Shown here one piece after another: positions 35,049 to 44,590 of a stretch of DNA of 64,000 nucleotides. Source of the stretch: Utricularia gibba (Eukaryota; Streptophyta; Magnoliopsida; Lamiales; Lentibulariaceae). Below the pieces are notes generated by a model. The model was not told the origin of the DNA. It saw only the letters and a program-made list of their open reading frames with translations, and did no database searches. The position numbers and the translations under genes are program-made. Within the stretch, counting starts at the first letter, position 1, and each line of letters begins with the position of its first letter. The stretch covers positions 2,914,001-2,978,000 of the forward strand of contig NEEC01000009.1 in assembly GCA_002189035.1 (NCBI GenBank), read 5' to 3'.

Positions 35049-35669
35049 ACAAGCCAAAACAAGCAAGAGCCTTGTTGGGTATCAGGATCATATGATCTAC
35101 AACATCCTGTAAAGTTATCGGTCAGCATGCTGCTCCTGCAGGTCTTATTACTACCTCCTCTATGTGAAGCTCATGTGTTGGATTACCAAACAGCAGAAAC
35201 ACTTATATGAAGCTGTTGTGCCATTGTGTTCTGTTGCTCCATTCACATCACCGATTTGTGTCTCAGCTGATCCTCTGCAGCTCATTCACCATATTTTTAC
35301 TATTACAAAAGATGCACTCAGATAGCAATATACCCTCGTGTTGAACTCATTGATGTGCTTTTCTATGACCTACCCGTTTTTTGACTGGGTACCGGGTTGA
35401 CTTGATAGTTAATTTTAAATAGAGCTGGGTTACGGGTCAAACCTGTCAAGTCAAGAATAAATTTTGTGACTCGGTAGATATGGATTAATGTGCTTGATCT
35501 ATTCTGAATCATTCTAATATTTTTTATTTTAAATTAGTTAAATCATTATAATATTATATTTATTTTTAAAAAATATCCTCAATATCTTGAAATACACACT
35601 TTTCACATATAATTACACATATTGCATCCATGCACGACACACTCTAAACCCTCTTGAATTCGTGGTGAA

Positions 35670-35780
35670 TTGGGCTTAATTTGGGTTGTGCTACCCAACG
35701 GTTGAGTTGCCCAACCCATTTGATAAACAATATAGTTTTGTTGTTGGGCTTAATTTGGGTTGTGCTACCCATCGGTTGAG
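35670..35780. repeat. 37-bp direct repeat, two copies
   Basis: 35670-35706 and 35744-35780 differ at one base (acccaacgg versus acccatcgg). They lie 74 bases apart in gene-poor DNA. Origin unknown, probably a transposon relic. Confidence 0.7.
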
Positions 35781-38700
35781 TTTTTTTGTTGTTGAGATGT
35801 ACTGCAAATCCATCTCATTTCAAGCAACAAATTATTTTAATTAGTTCCATACTCCAAATAATTTTGAATAAACACCCAATAAACAGAAAATTAATAATAA
35901 AGAAGATAATAGGACCAAAGATCCAAACCCGATTTTGGTCCGGGCAGTGGGTTACCTAGTCCGCCCGATCATGTTTGGGCCGGGCTATAAACATACGTTA
36001 TGATCTGTCCCTTTAGAGCACAGGTTTATTACAGTTATATAATATTTAGATTCCGTTTTATTTTATTTTTATTATAATAAAATAAAAAGTACTTTTATAT
36101 TTTTTTAAAAAATAGAATTATTTTATATATATTTTGAGGAAGTTTTTTTTTTGTGTTTTGTTGTATATCGCACATGCAATAGCCTTGGGATCACCTGCAC
36201 ATGCTCCGCCTTGAACTTTAGTGAATGCGTACGGTTGATGTAAGTGCGTTGGATTGAAAATAGACCCGCTCATTGTTTTTTTCTTTGTTCTTAGCCTTGA
36301 TTGAATCGATCCCTTTTCTTTGTCGGGATCATCGTAATGCTTTGTTTTAATTAACAATCAGATTCACATCTTTGCGACGCTTAGAGAAAACTACTCCTTA
36401 CTTCATTAGCATGGGCTAATACCATTCTTATATGGGAACACATCTTCTAGGTCGTCTAATAATAGAGTATTAATATATTCAAGTATAATATAATTGAGTA
36501 TATATATACTGATATAATATTTGATATTTGAGAATAGAAGATTGAGTATATTAATGTTATACATATAATTATCTCATTCTTTTATTCCTGTATGCTATCC
36601 ATACATTCAAAAAATGGATATATAATTAATATAATCACAAAACATGCGGCCCGATTCCCCAAAGCCCATATACAAACGGCCCAGGCCTGCCTAGCAAAAG
36701 GCGTGACACGAGTAGACCCCACCGACCATGACTCGTCATGCGATACGTAAATCCCCATTCCATTTTTTATTTCTTGTATTTTGGATTCGAACACCATTTT
36801 AGAAAATTGTTTTTGAAAAAAGCATTATTTTTAAAAAAAAAAAAAAAAGAAGATGAAATTATGTGCATGATGGGCAGCAATCGGACCTCGGACCGAACCG
36901 TAAAGTTGTCTACTCACGGACTTCAAATAGCTACAAAGTAACATGTTTTATTCTCATGTTCCAATGTTCATTGTGGTCCAAAGTGTTCCTCAATTATTTT
37001 CTCCAAAACAAAGAAAAAAATACTTCAAAAGTGTTGCTGCTTTTTTGTGTGTTTGGAATTGAATGTTGATACTGCGTCTATATTCATTAAACCACTTTTA
37101 TAACAAAATTTATATACATATATATATTTCCAAGTTTCGATTATTAAAATATTTCTTTTAACCAAGAACCACGTGAACCGGAGCCAATGAATCTTGGCTG
37201 GATCGTTAACCGGGCTTGGACCGTAGGGCCACGTCACTATCCCAAGTTTCTTGATTCTAAACCACCGTTACATAACCCAGGTCTCAAGTCAATGGTTTCA
37301 GGTCATATCTAGGGGTGATTATTAAGGTTAACCTAACCAATAACTGAATAAGTGTATAAATGAATAAACAAAATCGAAACGAATTAAATCAGTTCACTTT
37401 CAAATTATCTGAATTAATCGATTAAAATTGAACTAACCGATTTCTAGAAACTGAATAAGTGTGTAAATTGATAATTAAAATCGAGTTGAAAATAAAAATA
37501 CATCAAATTTCTCCAATTATCCAAAGAAAAACGAACTAAACTAACCGATAACCAAAGTTTATTCGGTTACTAACATAATTTGCACAGGTTGTATCCGGTC
37601 GATAACTAAATTTCAATGAAGCTTGTAAACGCTCGCCTTCACCATTATAAGATTATTTTAATTCTAACTTTAGTGTTTATACGAAATAATTTCTGATTCT
37701 AAAAATTATTATTATTAAATAAAAACGACTAAATGATAAAGAATTGAAATTTAAAAACTACACACCTAATTTCTATTTTATTAAAATTATTTTAAAAAAT
37801 ACTTTTCAAATATATAAACAAACAAAATTTTAAAAGAGCTTTTTTTTTTCAGATTATGGCTTGCTATTGTGGAACTAATTATGATTATGTTCAATTCTAA
37901 TGTATTAAAAAATATTTTATTCATAATCTTGAATTATGAAAAGAAATTTTTTTTTTATCAAATAACGAAAATATCTTCATAAAGGGTAGCATGGGAAAAG
38001 TGTACCGCGGGGCCCATTATGAACGCAGGGTGGCCGGCAACCAACTATAAAACTACCTACGGTTATATAAGGTTGGGTGGTAGTAAAAGGATTAAATTTT
38101 TTACATTTCAATAAAATTAATTTAAAATAAATTATTTTGTTATGTAATATTTAATTAATAAATTTAGGCAAAATAAATCAAATGTAGGCTCTAATCTCAT
38201 TTCATATGTTTTTTTAAAAAAAAAAAACAAATTCATTTCAGAGTTATTTTAATCCCTGAAACAATAATTTTATAATTTATTACTGTTATAAAATTAATTT
38301 ATTTTAGGAACTAAACATTCTATTAACGTAAGCCTACTTTAAAAAATAAAAAAATGGATTAAAATAATTACATACTCTTTAAGCTTATAGCTCTGTGTAT
38401 AATCATATTATGTAATTAATTTTATTATAAAATATGATTGAATAGAATACAAATCTAGAAGAGTTTTTTTAAAAAAATTTTAAAAAGATGAAGAGACTCA
38501 ATTTTTATTTTATTGGAAATAATTTTTGAAAAGTATATTTTGAGAAAAAAAAAACATTGTAATTTTTGTAATTTGATGATGCTTAGGAGGGTGTGGCATC
38601 TTGCTTGTGCTTAAACTAGGGGATGATGCAGTGTGTGGTTACCAAATCAAGTATGATATTATTCGTTTTAAATATTTCAAATTTTATTATTTTGTATTTT

Positions 38701-38874
38701 TTTCATTTGAAGTAAAAAATATCGTACAAGAATGGAATGGTTATTCTATTTAAATATACCACACCTTTGGTTGAATTGTGTGGGGGAAGAAAAGGAGAAT
38801 CTAAAGGCGTTGATGATAGCATGAGGGTGGGGGCGGATGACAACTAGCAGAATTTGGCATCTCCTTGGAGCATT

Positions 38875-38880
38875 CACGTG
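38875..38880 (+). promoter_or_regulatory. G-box in promoter of the repeat-protein gene
   Basis: CACGTG, 83 bases above the start codon and 32 bases above the TATA box. It is directly followed by catggg, so the overlap reads gtgcatgg, close to an RY element. This is a candidate ABA or seed-type promoter site. Confidence 0.4.
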
Positions 38881-38911
38881 CATGGGTTACTAGGGTTTCC
38901 TTCGCTCTTTC

Positions 38912-38917
38912 TATATA
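38912..38917 (+). promoter_or_regulatory. TATA box of the repeat-protein gene
   Basis: TATATA 46 bases upstream of the ATG at 38963, as expected for a plant core promoter with a short leader. Confidence 0.6.
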
Positions 38918-38962
38918 GACCTCTCCATCTGCATCTCCAACACAAACCCAAGCTCCATCTCA

Positions 38963-40601
38963 ATGGCGTTCTCTCTGAACAACAGGGTTGTTCTCTTGTC
39001 TCTCTTCCTCTCTCTCATTGTGGCGGTGGTCGCGACGGACGTCGAGACCGACTGTGGTACTTGCCCCAAGTACACGCCGCCTGCAACCACCATTCCCAAG
39101 CTCCCACTTCCGCCTGTAACCGGGATTATTCCCAAAGTTGGAGGTATAATTCCTAAAGTGGGAGTTGGGTATCCTAAGATCGGTGTGGGGCATGGACCGC
39201 TCATTGGCGGTAAGGGTGGCGTGGGAGTTGGAGTAGGAGTGGGAGTCGGCATTCCGAAGATCGGAGTGGGACATACGCCTGTCGTCGGTGGTAAGGGTGG
39301 CGTGGGAGTTGGAGTTGGAGTAGGAGTCGGCACTCCCAAGATTGGAGTGGGATATGGGCCTGTCATCGGCGGTCCAAAGGGCGGCGTGGGAGTGGGAGTT
39401 GGAGTTGGCATTCCGAAGATCGGAGTGGGACATACGCCAGTCATCGGCGGTAAGGGTGGCGTGGGAGTCGGAGTTGGAGTGGGAGTTGGCATTCCCAAGA
39501 TCGGAGTGGGACATGGGCCTCTCATCGTCCAAAGGGTGGCGTGGGAGTTGGAGTTGGAGTAGGAATCGGCACTCCCAAGATTGGAGTGGGATATGGGCCT
39601 GTCATCGGCGGTCCAAAGGGCGGCGTGGGAGTGGGAGTTGGAGTGGGAGTTGGCATTCCGAAGATCGGAGTGGGACATACGCCAGTCATCGGCGGTAAGG
39701 GTGGCGTGGGAGTCGGAGTTGGAGTGGGAGTTGGCATTCCAAGATCGGAGTGGGACATGGGCCTCTCATCGGCGGTCCAAAGGGTGGCGTGGGAGTTGGA
39801 GTTGGAGTAGGAATCGGCACTCCCAAGATTGGAGTGGGATATGGGCCTGTCATCGGCGGTCCAAAGGGCGGCGTGGGAGTGGGAGTTGGAGTGGGAGTTG
39901 GCATTCCGAAGATCGGAGTGGGACATACGCCAGTCATCGGCGGTAAGGGTGGCGTGGGAGTCGGAGTTGGAGTGGGAGTTGGCATTCCCAAGATCGGAGT
40001 GGGACATGGGCCTCTCATCGGCGGTCCAAAGGGTGGCGTGGGAGTCGGCATTGGAGTAGGAATTGGCACTCCCAAGATCGGCGTAGGACTTCCACCAGTC
40101 ACCGGCTCTCCAAAGGGTGGAATCGGAGTTGGAATTGGAGTAGGAATCGGCACTCCCAAGATCGGCGTAGGACTTCCCCCCGTCACCGGCTCTCCAAAGG
40201 GTGGAATCGGAGTTGGAATTGGAGTAGGAATTGGGATTCCCAAGATCGGAGTCGGACTTCCACCGGTCGTCGGCACTCCCGAAATTCCCCTCCCACCTAA
40301 AAGTGCCGCCTGCCCACCCCCGCCCGGGAAGGCCAGCCACGCCACATGCCCCGTCGACACCCTGAAGCTCGGCGCTTGTGTCGACGTCCTCGGTGGGCTG
40401 CTCCACATAGGGCTCGGCGATCCCGCCGTAAACACTTGCTGCCCCGTCATCTCCGGTCTCCTGGACCTCGAGGCCGCCGCCTGCCTCTGCACCTCCCTGA
40501 AAATCAAGGCCTTGAGCCTCAACATCTATCTACCGGTCGCACTGGAGCTCCTCATCACCTGTGGGAAAACTCCTCCTGCAGGCTTCACCTGCACGCTCTA
40601 A
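38963..40601 (+). CDS. Secreted hybrid protein: Val-Gly (elastin-like) repeat domain plus eight-cysteine (8CM) domain
   Basis: The gene is intronless; with two indels repaired it would be 547 residues. A signal peptide (VVLLSLFLSLIVAVVA) is followed by DCGTCPKY and a short Pro-rich linker (PPATTIPKLPLPPVTG). About thirteen units of 26-28 residues come next, each close to GVGVGVGIPKIGVGHTPVIG. The last 85 residues are an 8CM domain, C-X9-C-X19-CC-X13-C-X-C-X23-C-X9-C, as in hybrid proline-rich proteins (DC2.15/EARLI1 type). Those proteins sit in the wall or at membranes and act in wall structure, lipid-linked defence or cold response. Here Val-Gly repeats replace the usual proline domain. Two indels break the frame: four bases missing at 39526-39527 and one C missing at 39739-39740. 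Together they return the 8CM to the frame expected from 548 codons. Function of the repeat is unknown. Confidence 0.85.
39251..40260 (+). repeat. Tandem repeat of 78-84 bp units with a 249-bp higher-order repeat
   Basis: Unit starts (the codons before Pro-Lys-Ile-Gly) fall at 39251, 39332, 39410, 39491, 39571, 39655, 39736, 39819, 39903, 39984, 40068, 40152 and 40236. Three unit types, marked HTPVI, HGPLI and YGPVI, recur in fixed order, giving a three-unit repeat. The copies starting at 39410 and 39655 look identical apart from the two indels, and the copy at 39903 matches for its first 138 bases. The coding strand is strongly G-rich. Confidence 0.95.
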
Positions 40602-41783
40602 ACCAGTTGAGCACCTGCCATCCATTACCTTTGTGATAAAGATCATGTGTGTTGATGCATTTTGGCCCCCCTTTTTTTGTTGTTTTCTGCAGATTTGTAC
40701 GTAGAAGAAGCAAGAATCCAAATGGGGTTTCAATTTGTGGCTCTCTCATGCATTTGTTCATTAGTCTTCTTCATGTGTTTTTCCCTCTCTTCTTTTAGTG
40801 TGGAACTCATCTGATCATGCATCTCCCTCATTTGTATTGTTTGTTCGGCAAGCAGAAATAAACAAGTTCTCGTTGTTTCATTCAACTCCATCTTCAAATC
40901 TATTACGAATTTGATCATCGAGATCTTTAAACCTCTAATGTTATCATCCCACAAATGTAAGTTTACTGTAATGTATAGTGATTACCATTATCATTCCAAC
41001 AAGATTAGAACACTTCAAATATCAAAATAGAGATGCAACATGGGTTGATCTTCAAACAAAATTTTTAAAGACTTGGTGTGTGAAGGGCATTTTTGACCTT
41101 TGAAGCAAAAAAAATTGCCAAATAATTTATGATAATTTTGCATCACAATCACAATATACTAAAAGAACCCAAATAATATTTAAAAAATTCAAATGATTGA
41201 GCATAATCAGTTTGAATTTTTTAATCAAATAATTGGACAACAAATGAGTACAAACCCCAGAGGAGAAGGATGGGCAAATTACGGTTTTGTCCCGGGGAAA
41301 GCTGGAAAAGGTCAAGGACAGGTACATGTTTGTTGTGACATGTCACATGAAATTTGTCTTTTCACTACTCCAGAGTGTGTGGTGCCCCGGTGCACAACAT
41401 CCACCGTCCATTCGCATGTGCGCTCATCAGTAGAAAAGAACTTGAACCCGGTTTATTATGGGTTTAAATTAGGTTTAATTATTTAGAAAAATAAATATTA
41501 TTATTTTAACAAATGAAAAACAGAATGAACGTGGTTCAAATACCCGTCCAGGTTCAAAGGAAATTGCAGTAAAATAATAATGGTTAATGATTTTATAGTT
41601 ACCTTTAATTATGTAATATTTATTTACATTTATTATTCTCAGGCATTGGCTAATTCGAAGAAGCCTCTGTGGGCTGTGGGCCGGAATTGTCGGCTCAGGC
41701 CCTTTAGCGAGCGGAGTATGGAGTGCGGCCCAACAGTTAACAACGGCGAGCTACTTGGGCTCGACCGGTTCGAACTCAAACCG
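40602..41783. other. Spacer between convergent genes
   Basis: Holds the 3' untranslated regions of the repeat-protein gene and of the PPR-DYW gene. A short minus-strand frame (40730-40918) could form a coiled coil but has no support as a gene. Otherwise AT-rich. Confidence 0.5.
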
Positions 41784-43649
41784 CTACCAAAAATCTTTGC
41801 AGGAACAAACTCCATTGCAGAAATGGTGGAACCTGTGTCTGTCTCTGAGGACTATTTCTCGATCATAAACTTTTGAGATCAGCTTGCTTGCCTCATGACA
41901 ATCTCTGCATACCCTCAAGTTTTTGGTCACGCGGATCGTTTCACCTGCTTTGGTTTTCAATAGTCCATAAGCAATAGCAAGCTTCTCACTGTGATGGTTC
42001 AATGGATTCTCTGTTTCCTCATCGCTGATATAATGTAGCAATTCACTGGAGTCCGGAAGGTATCCGTGGTATCTGATCCGGGAGAGCATTTCTTCCACTT
42101 TTGCATAGATAGCCTGCGCCTCTGGATGAGTTCTTTCGCCTGCAATGAAATCGCTGATCTTACCATTGACTTCGATTGAGGACAAACCGGGTAGCTTCTT
42201 GACACCCCTGTCATTCATCAGCTTCCTGATGTTGGCAACTTCGTCCCATTTACCGGCTTTGGCATACAGATTTGCTAACAAAGTGTAGCGCCCGCTGTTA
42301 AGCGGCTCTAGTTCTATGACTTGCCACCCGATTTCCTCCGCAATGGCGATGTTGCCATGAATCAGGGAAGCTCCAAGGAGAGCACCAAGGACAGTAACAT
42401 CAGTCTTGTTTGGCATTTCTGCGATGACTTGTCTTGCATCCTCCAGCAAGCCAACCCTCCCAAGCAAATCGACCAAACATCCATAATGCTGCATTCCGGG
42501 TTTGATCCCATGAACTCTTGGCATGTAAGAGAAGTAACGCTTCCCTTCTTCAACCAACCCAGAGTGAGCGCATGCAGCAAGAATGTTGAGAAAAGTCACA
42601 TGATCTGGTTTTACTCTGCAGTCTGATTCCATTCTCTTGAGAAGGTCAATGGCAGCCTTGCCTTTACCATGCATAGCAAATCCTCCAATCAAGCAATTCC
42701 AAGAGGAAACACTTTTTGATGGCAGTTCTTCAAAAACCTGCGATGCCTTGTCCAGTCGACCGCATTTACAGTACATGTTAATCACTGCAGTTGCCAACTT
42801 GGGATCCATTTTTATCCTGTGACTCTTGATCTTCTCGTAAATCCACTCTCCTTGTTCTAGGGCACCAACAGCTGAACATGCAGTCAGCATACTCGTTGCA
42901 ACAAAGTTATCCATAACAACGTTTCCTCTATTCATCTCCTCAAACAGATTAAATGCTTGCTGATACCTGTTATTCTGCACGCATGCAGAAATCACAGCAT
43001 TCCATGCTGCTGAGCTTTTCTCAGGCATTGACACGAACAGATAAATGGCATCATCAACGTATCCCTTTTGTGCCAAACCACAGATAATCGTTGTCCAAGA
43101 AACATCATTCCTGTTGGTAAGTTGATCAAACACCTTAAGTGCACCATCCAAGGAACCAAATATCACATACAAATGCATCAAATTATTCTGACAAAATGAA
43201 TCCTGGGCAAACCCAAATTTTATAACGTGTGCATGGACCTGCTTTGCTTTTTCCAGACCACCACAAGCTCGAATTACAGGAGGAAAAGAGAACTTATTCG
43301 GCAACACAAAACTTCCCAGCATCCCTATATACAAAATAATGCATTCATCGTACATCTCTGCTTCAACAAATCCCCTGAACAAGATGTTGTACATAAAAAC
43401 ATCTGGACGGGGCAAAGACTCGAACACCCTGATGGCATAACTGAAATCCCGTTGTGCAGACAGGGCACAAAATTTAACGACACGGCCCATGGCGTCGTTG
43501 TCGAACGAAAGACCGAGCTTTATGATTTGCGCGTGGTTCTGCTTAAGCACCGCCATGGCTGAGCAAGATTCAAGATTCTTATATACAACAGCCCTCGATG
43601 TTGATACGGGCTGGGCATTTGTCCCCGGAGAAAGATTCACCACATACAT
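41784..43649 (-). CDS. PLS-class PPR protein with E and DYW domains (organelle RNA editing factor)
   Basis: A single frame of 621 residues from the ATG at 43649. Tandem P, L and S pentatricopeptide repeats cover about residues 60-420, for example DVFMYNILFRGFVEAEMYDE and SSAAWNAVISACVQNNRYQQ. E/E+ motifs follow, then the DYW domain. The cytidine-deaminase-like zinc signature is present: HSEKLAIAYGL (HxE), CRDCHEASK (CxxCH), and the C-terminal HHFCNGVCSCKDFW. The terminal tripeptide is DFW, a common variant of DYW. Such proteins bind one or a few organellar transcripts and convert specific C to U. The N-terminus has no obvious long targeting peptide, so mitochondrion versus plastid is open. 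No damage seen. Confidence 0.95.
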   Translation of the reverse strand: MYVVNLSPGTNAQPVSTSRAVVYKNLESCSAMAVLKQNHAQIIKLGLSFDNDAMGRVVKFCALSAQRDFSYAIRVFESLPRPDVFMYNILFRGFVEAEMYDECIILYIGMLGSFVLPNKFSFPPVIRACGGLEKAKQVHAHVIKFGFAQDSFCQNNLMHLYVIFGSLDGALKVFDQLTNRNDVSWTTIICGLAQKGYVDDAIYLFVSMPEKSSAAWNAVISACVQNNRYQQAFNLFEEMNRGNVVMDNFVATSMLTACSAVGALEQGEWIYEKIKSHRIKMDPKLATAVINMYCKCGRLDKASQVFEELPSKSVSSWNCLIGGFAMHGKGKAAIDLLKRMESDCRVKPDHVTFLNILAACAHSGLVEEGKRYFSYMPRVHGIKPGMQHYGCLVDLLGRVGLLEDARQVIAEMPNKTDVTVLGALLGASLIHGNIAIAEEIGWQVIELEPLNSGRYTLLANLYAKAGKWDEVANIRKLMNDRGVKKLPGLSSIEVNGKISDFIAGERTHPEAQAIYAKVEEMLSRIRYHGYLPDSSELLHYISDEETENPLNHHSEKLAIAYGLLKTKAGETIRVTKNLRVCRDCHEASKLISKVYDREIVLRDRHRFHHFCNGVCSCKDFW

Positions 43650-44590
43650 CGGTGCATCTCAAAAACCCAAAACCCGAACCCTAACACTTAGAAACAATAG
43701 TTCTACATCCCTTCCAAAATCCTTTTGCGATCTCAGTAGTTACACATCTTTTGGATTCGCCGGAAATCTCAGTAAAAACCCGAAAACCGCACTCAGTAGT
43801 CAATTTTTCCGGAAAGTACATTGTTTTCTTGAGGGTGTCAATCCAGAAATCAAGCGCGTTTTCCCGTCATCAAGCAACTCACCCCATGAATTTCAACTGC
43901 AGACACGCCGATCTTAAGTCAAGAATCATAAAACCCGATCCCGAGATTCCAAAGAATGACAACCGAAATCAAAGAGTAGAGTTGTCGCTAACCTGGAGAT
44001 CCCTAACGAGGAACAGAAATCGCTTTTCTCCATCTGCTATCTTCCATCGTCCATCGTCGAGTACGCTCTCCAAGTATCTCCCAGACTCGTCCATCCAAAT
44101 ATGTATAAAAAGGATTTTTAAGTTATTAGGATAAACATGATTAAATAAGTTGAATTTAAATAAAATTAAATATTAATTAATTAATTAATTAACATAATTT
44201 ATAATCTTATGTTAAACCTGCTTAACTCCATAGATTAAATGATGTTTTTAAGCTATAATTTTTAGATTAAAATAAAATAAAATTGACGTCGATATTGCAC
44301 ATGGCTGTATTATATAGTTACCTCATGAAGTTAAAATATGATTGCCTTGGAAAAAAAACATACGCTTTCCTGGTACAATATTCAATCAAGATAGACTGGG
44401 AGATCGATGACGCTGGTATTGCAGCATATTTGCGGCAAGATGGATTTGAGAAAGCAAGGCACCGCGTTCTGCTTCTATCCTTTTCAAGTACAAGAAGAGT
44501 TTTACAACACAATTCAGACACAGCAAGGGCCAGAAAACGAGTGCGAATATGAATTAAAATCACATTCTACCTGTTCACTGTGGGCTGGAA
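43650..44590. other. Spacer, no gene seen
   Basis: Upstream DNA of the PPR-DYW gene (43650-44100), then AT-rich sequence with taattaat runs near 44165-44200 and the 3' flank of IF-3. No coding exon is convincing. Confidence 0.5.

Larger units (their letters stand above)
35049..38962. other. 3.9-kb gene-poor spacer
   Basis: SPS 3' flank, then AT-rich DNA with decayed repeats: a 37-bp direct duplication at 35670-35780 and repetitive-looking sequence at 37300-37620 (taaccgataacc-type words). No transposase or other coding exon is readable. The last 100 bases are the promoter of the repeat-protein gene. Confidence 0.5.

Noticed and set aside
39250-40260. Regularly spaced repeats that could be mistaken for a CRISPR array
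   Set aside because: Units are contiguous and coding, with no unique spacers, and the host is a plant.
38911-40525. Long minus-strand open frames rich in Pro-Thr or Ser-Asn repeats
   Set aside because: They are the antisense of the Val-Gly repeat array. A short-period repeat without stops opens several frames at once. They lack signal peptide, 8CM or any conserved sequence.
40730-40918. Minus-strand frame of about 62 residues able to form a coiled coil (EMHDQMSSTLKEEREKHMKK)
   Set aside because: Short, no homologue recognised, and it lies in the 3' flank of two convergent genes. It could be a transposon fragment, but I cannot support it.
41765-41780. ggttcgaactc, similar to a tRNA B-box
   Set aside because: The last consensus base does not match, and there is no A-box or foldable tRNA around it. 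No tRNA gene was found in the window.
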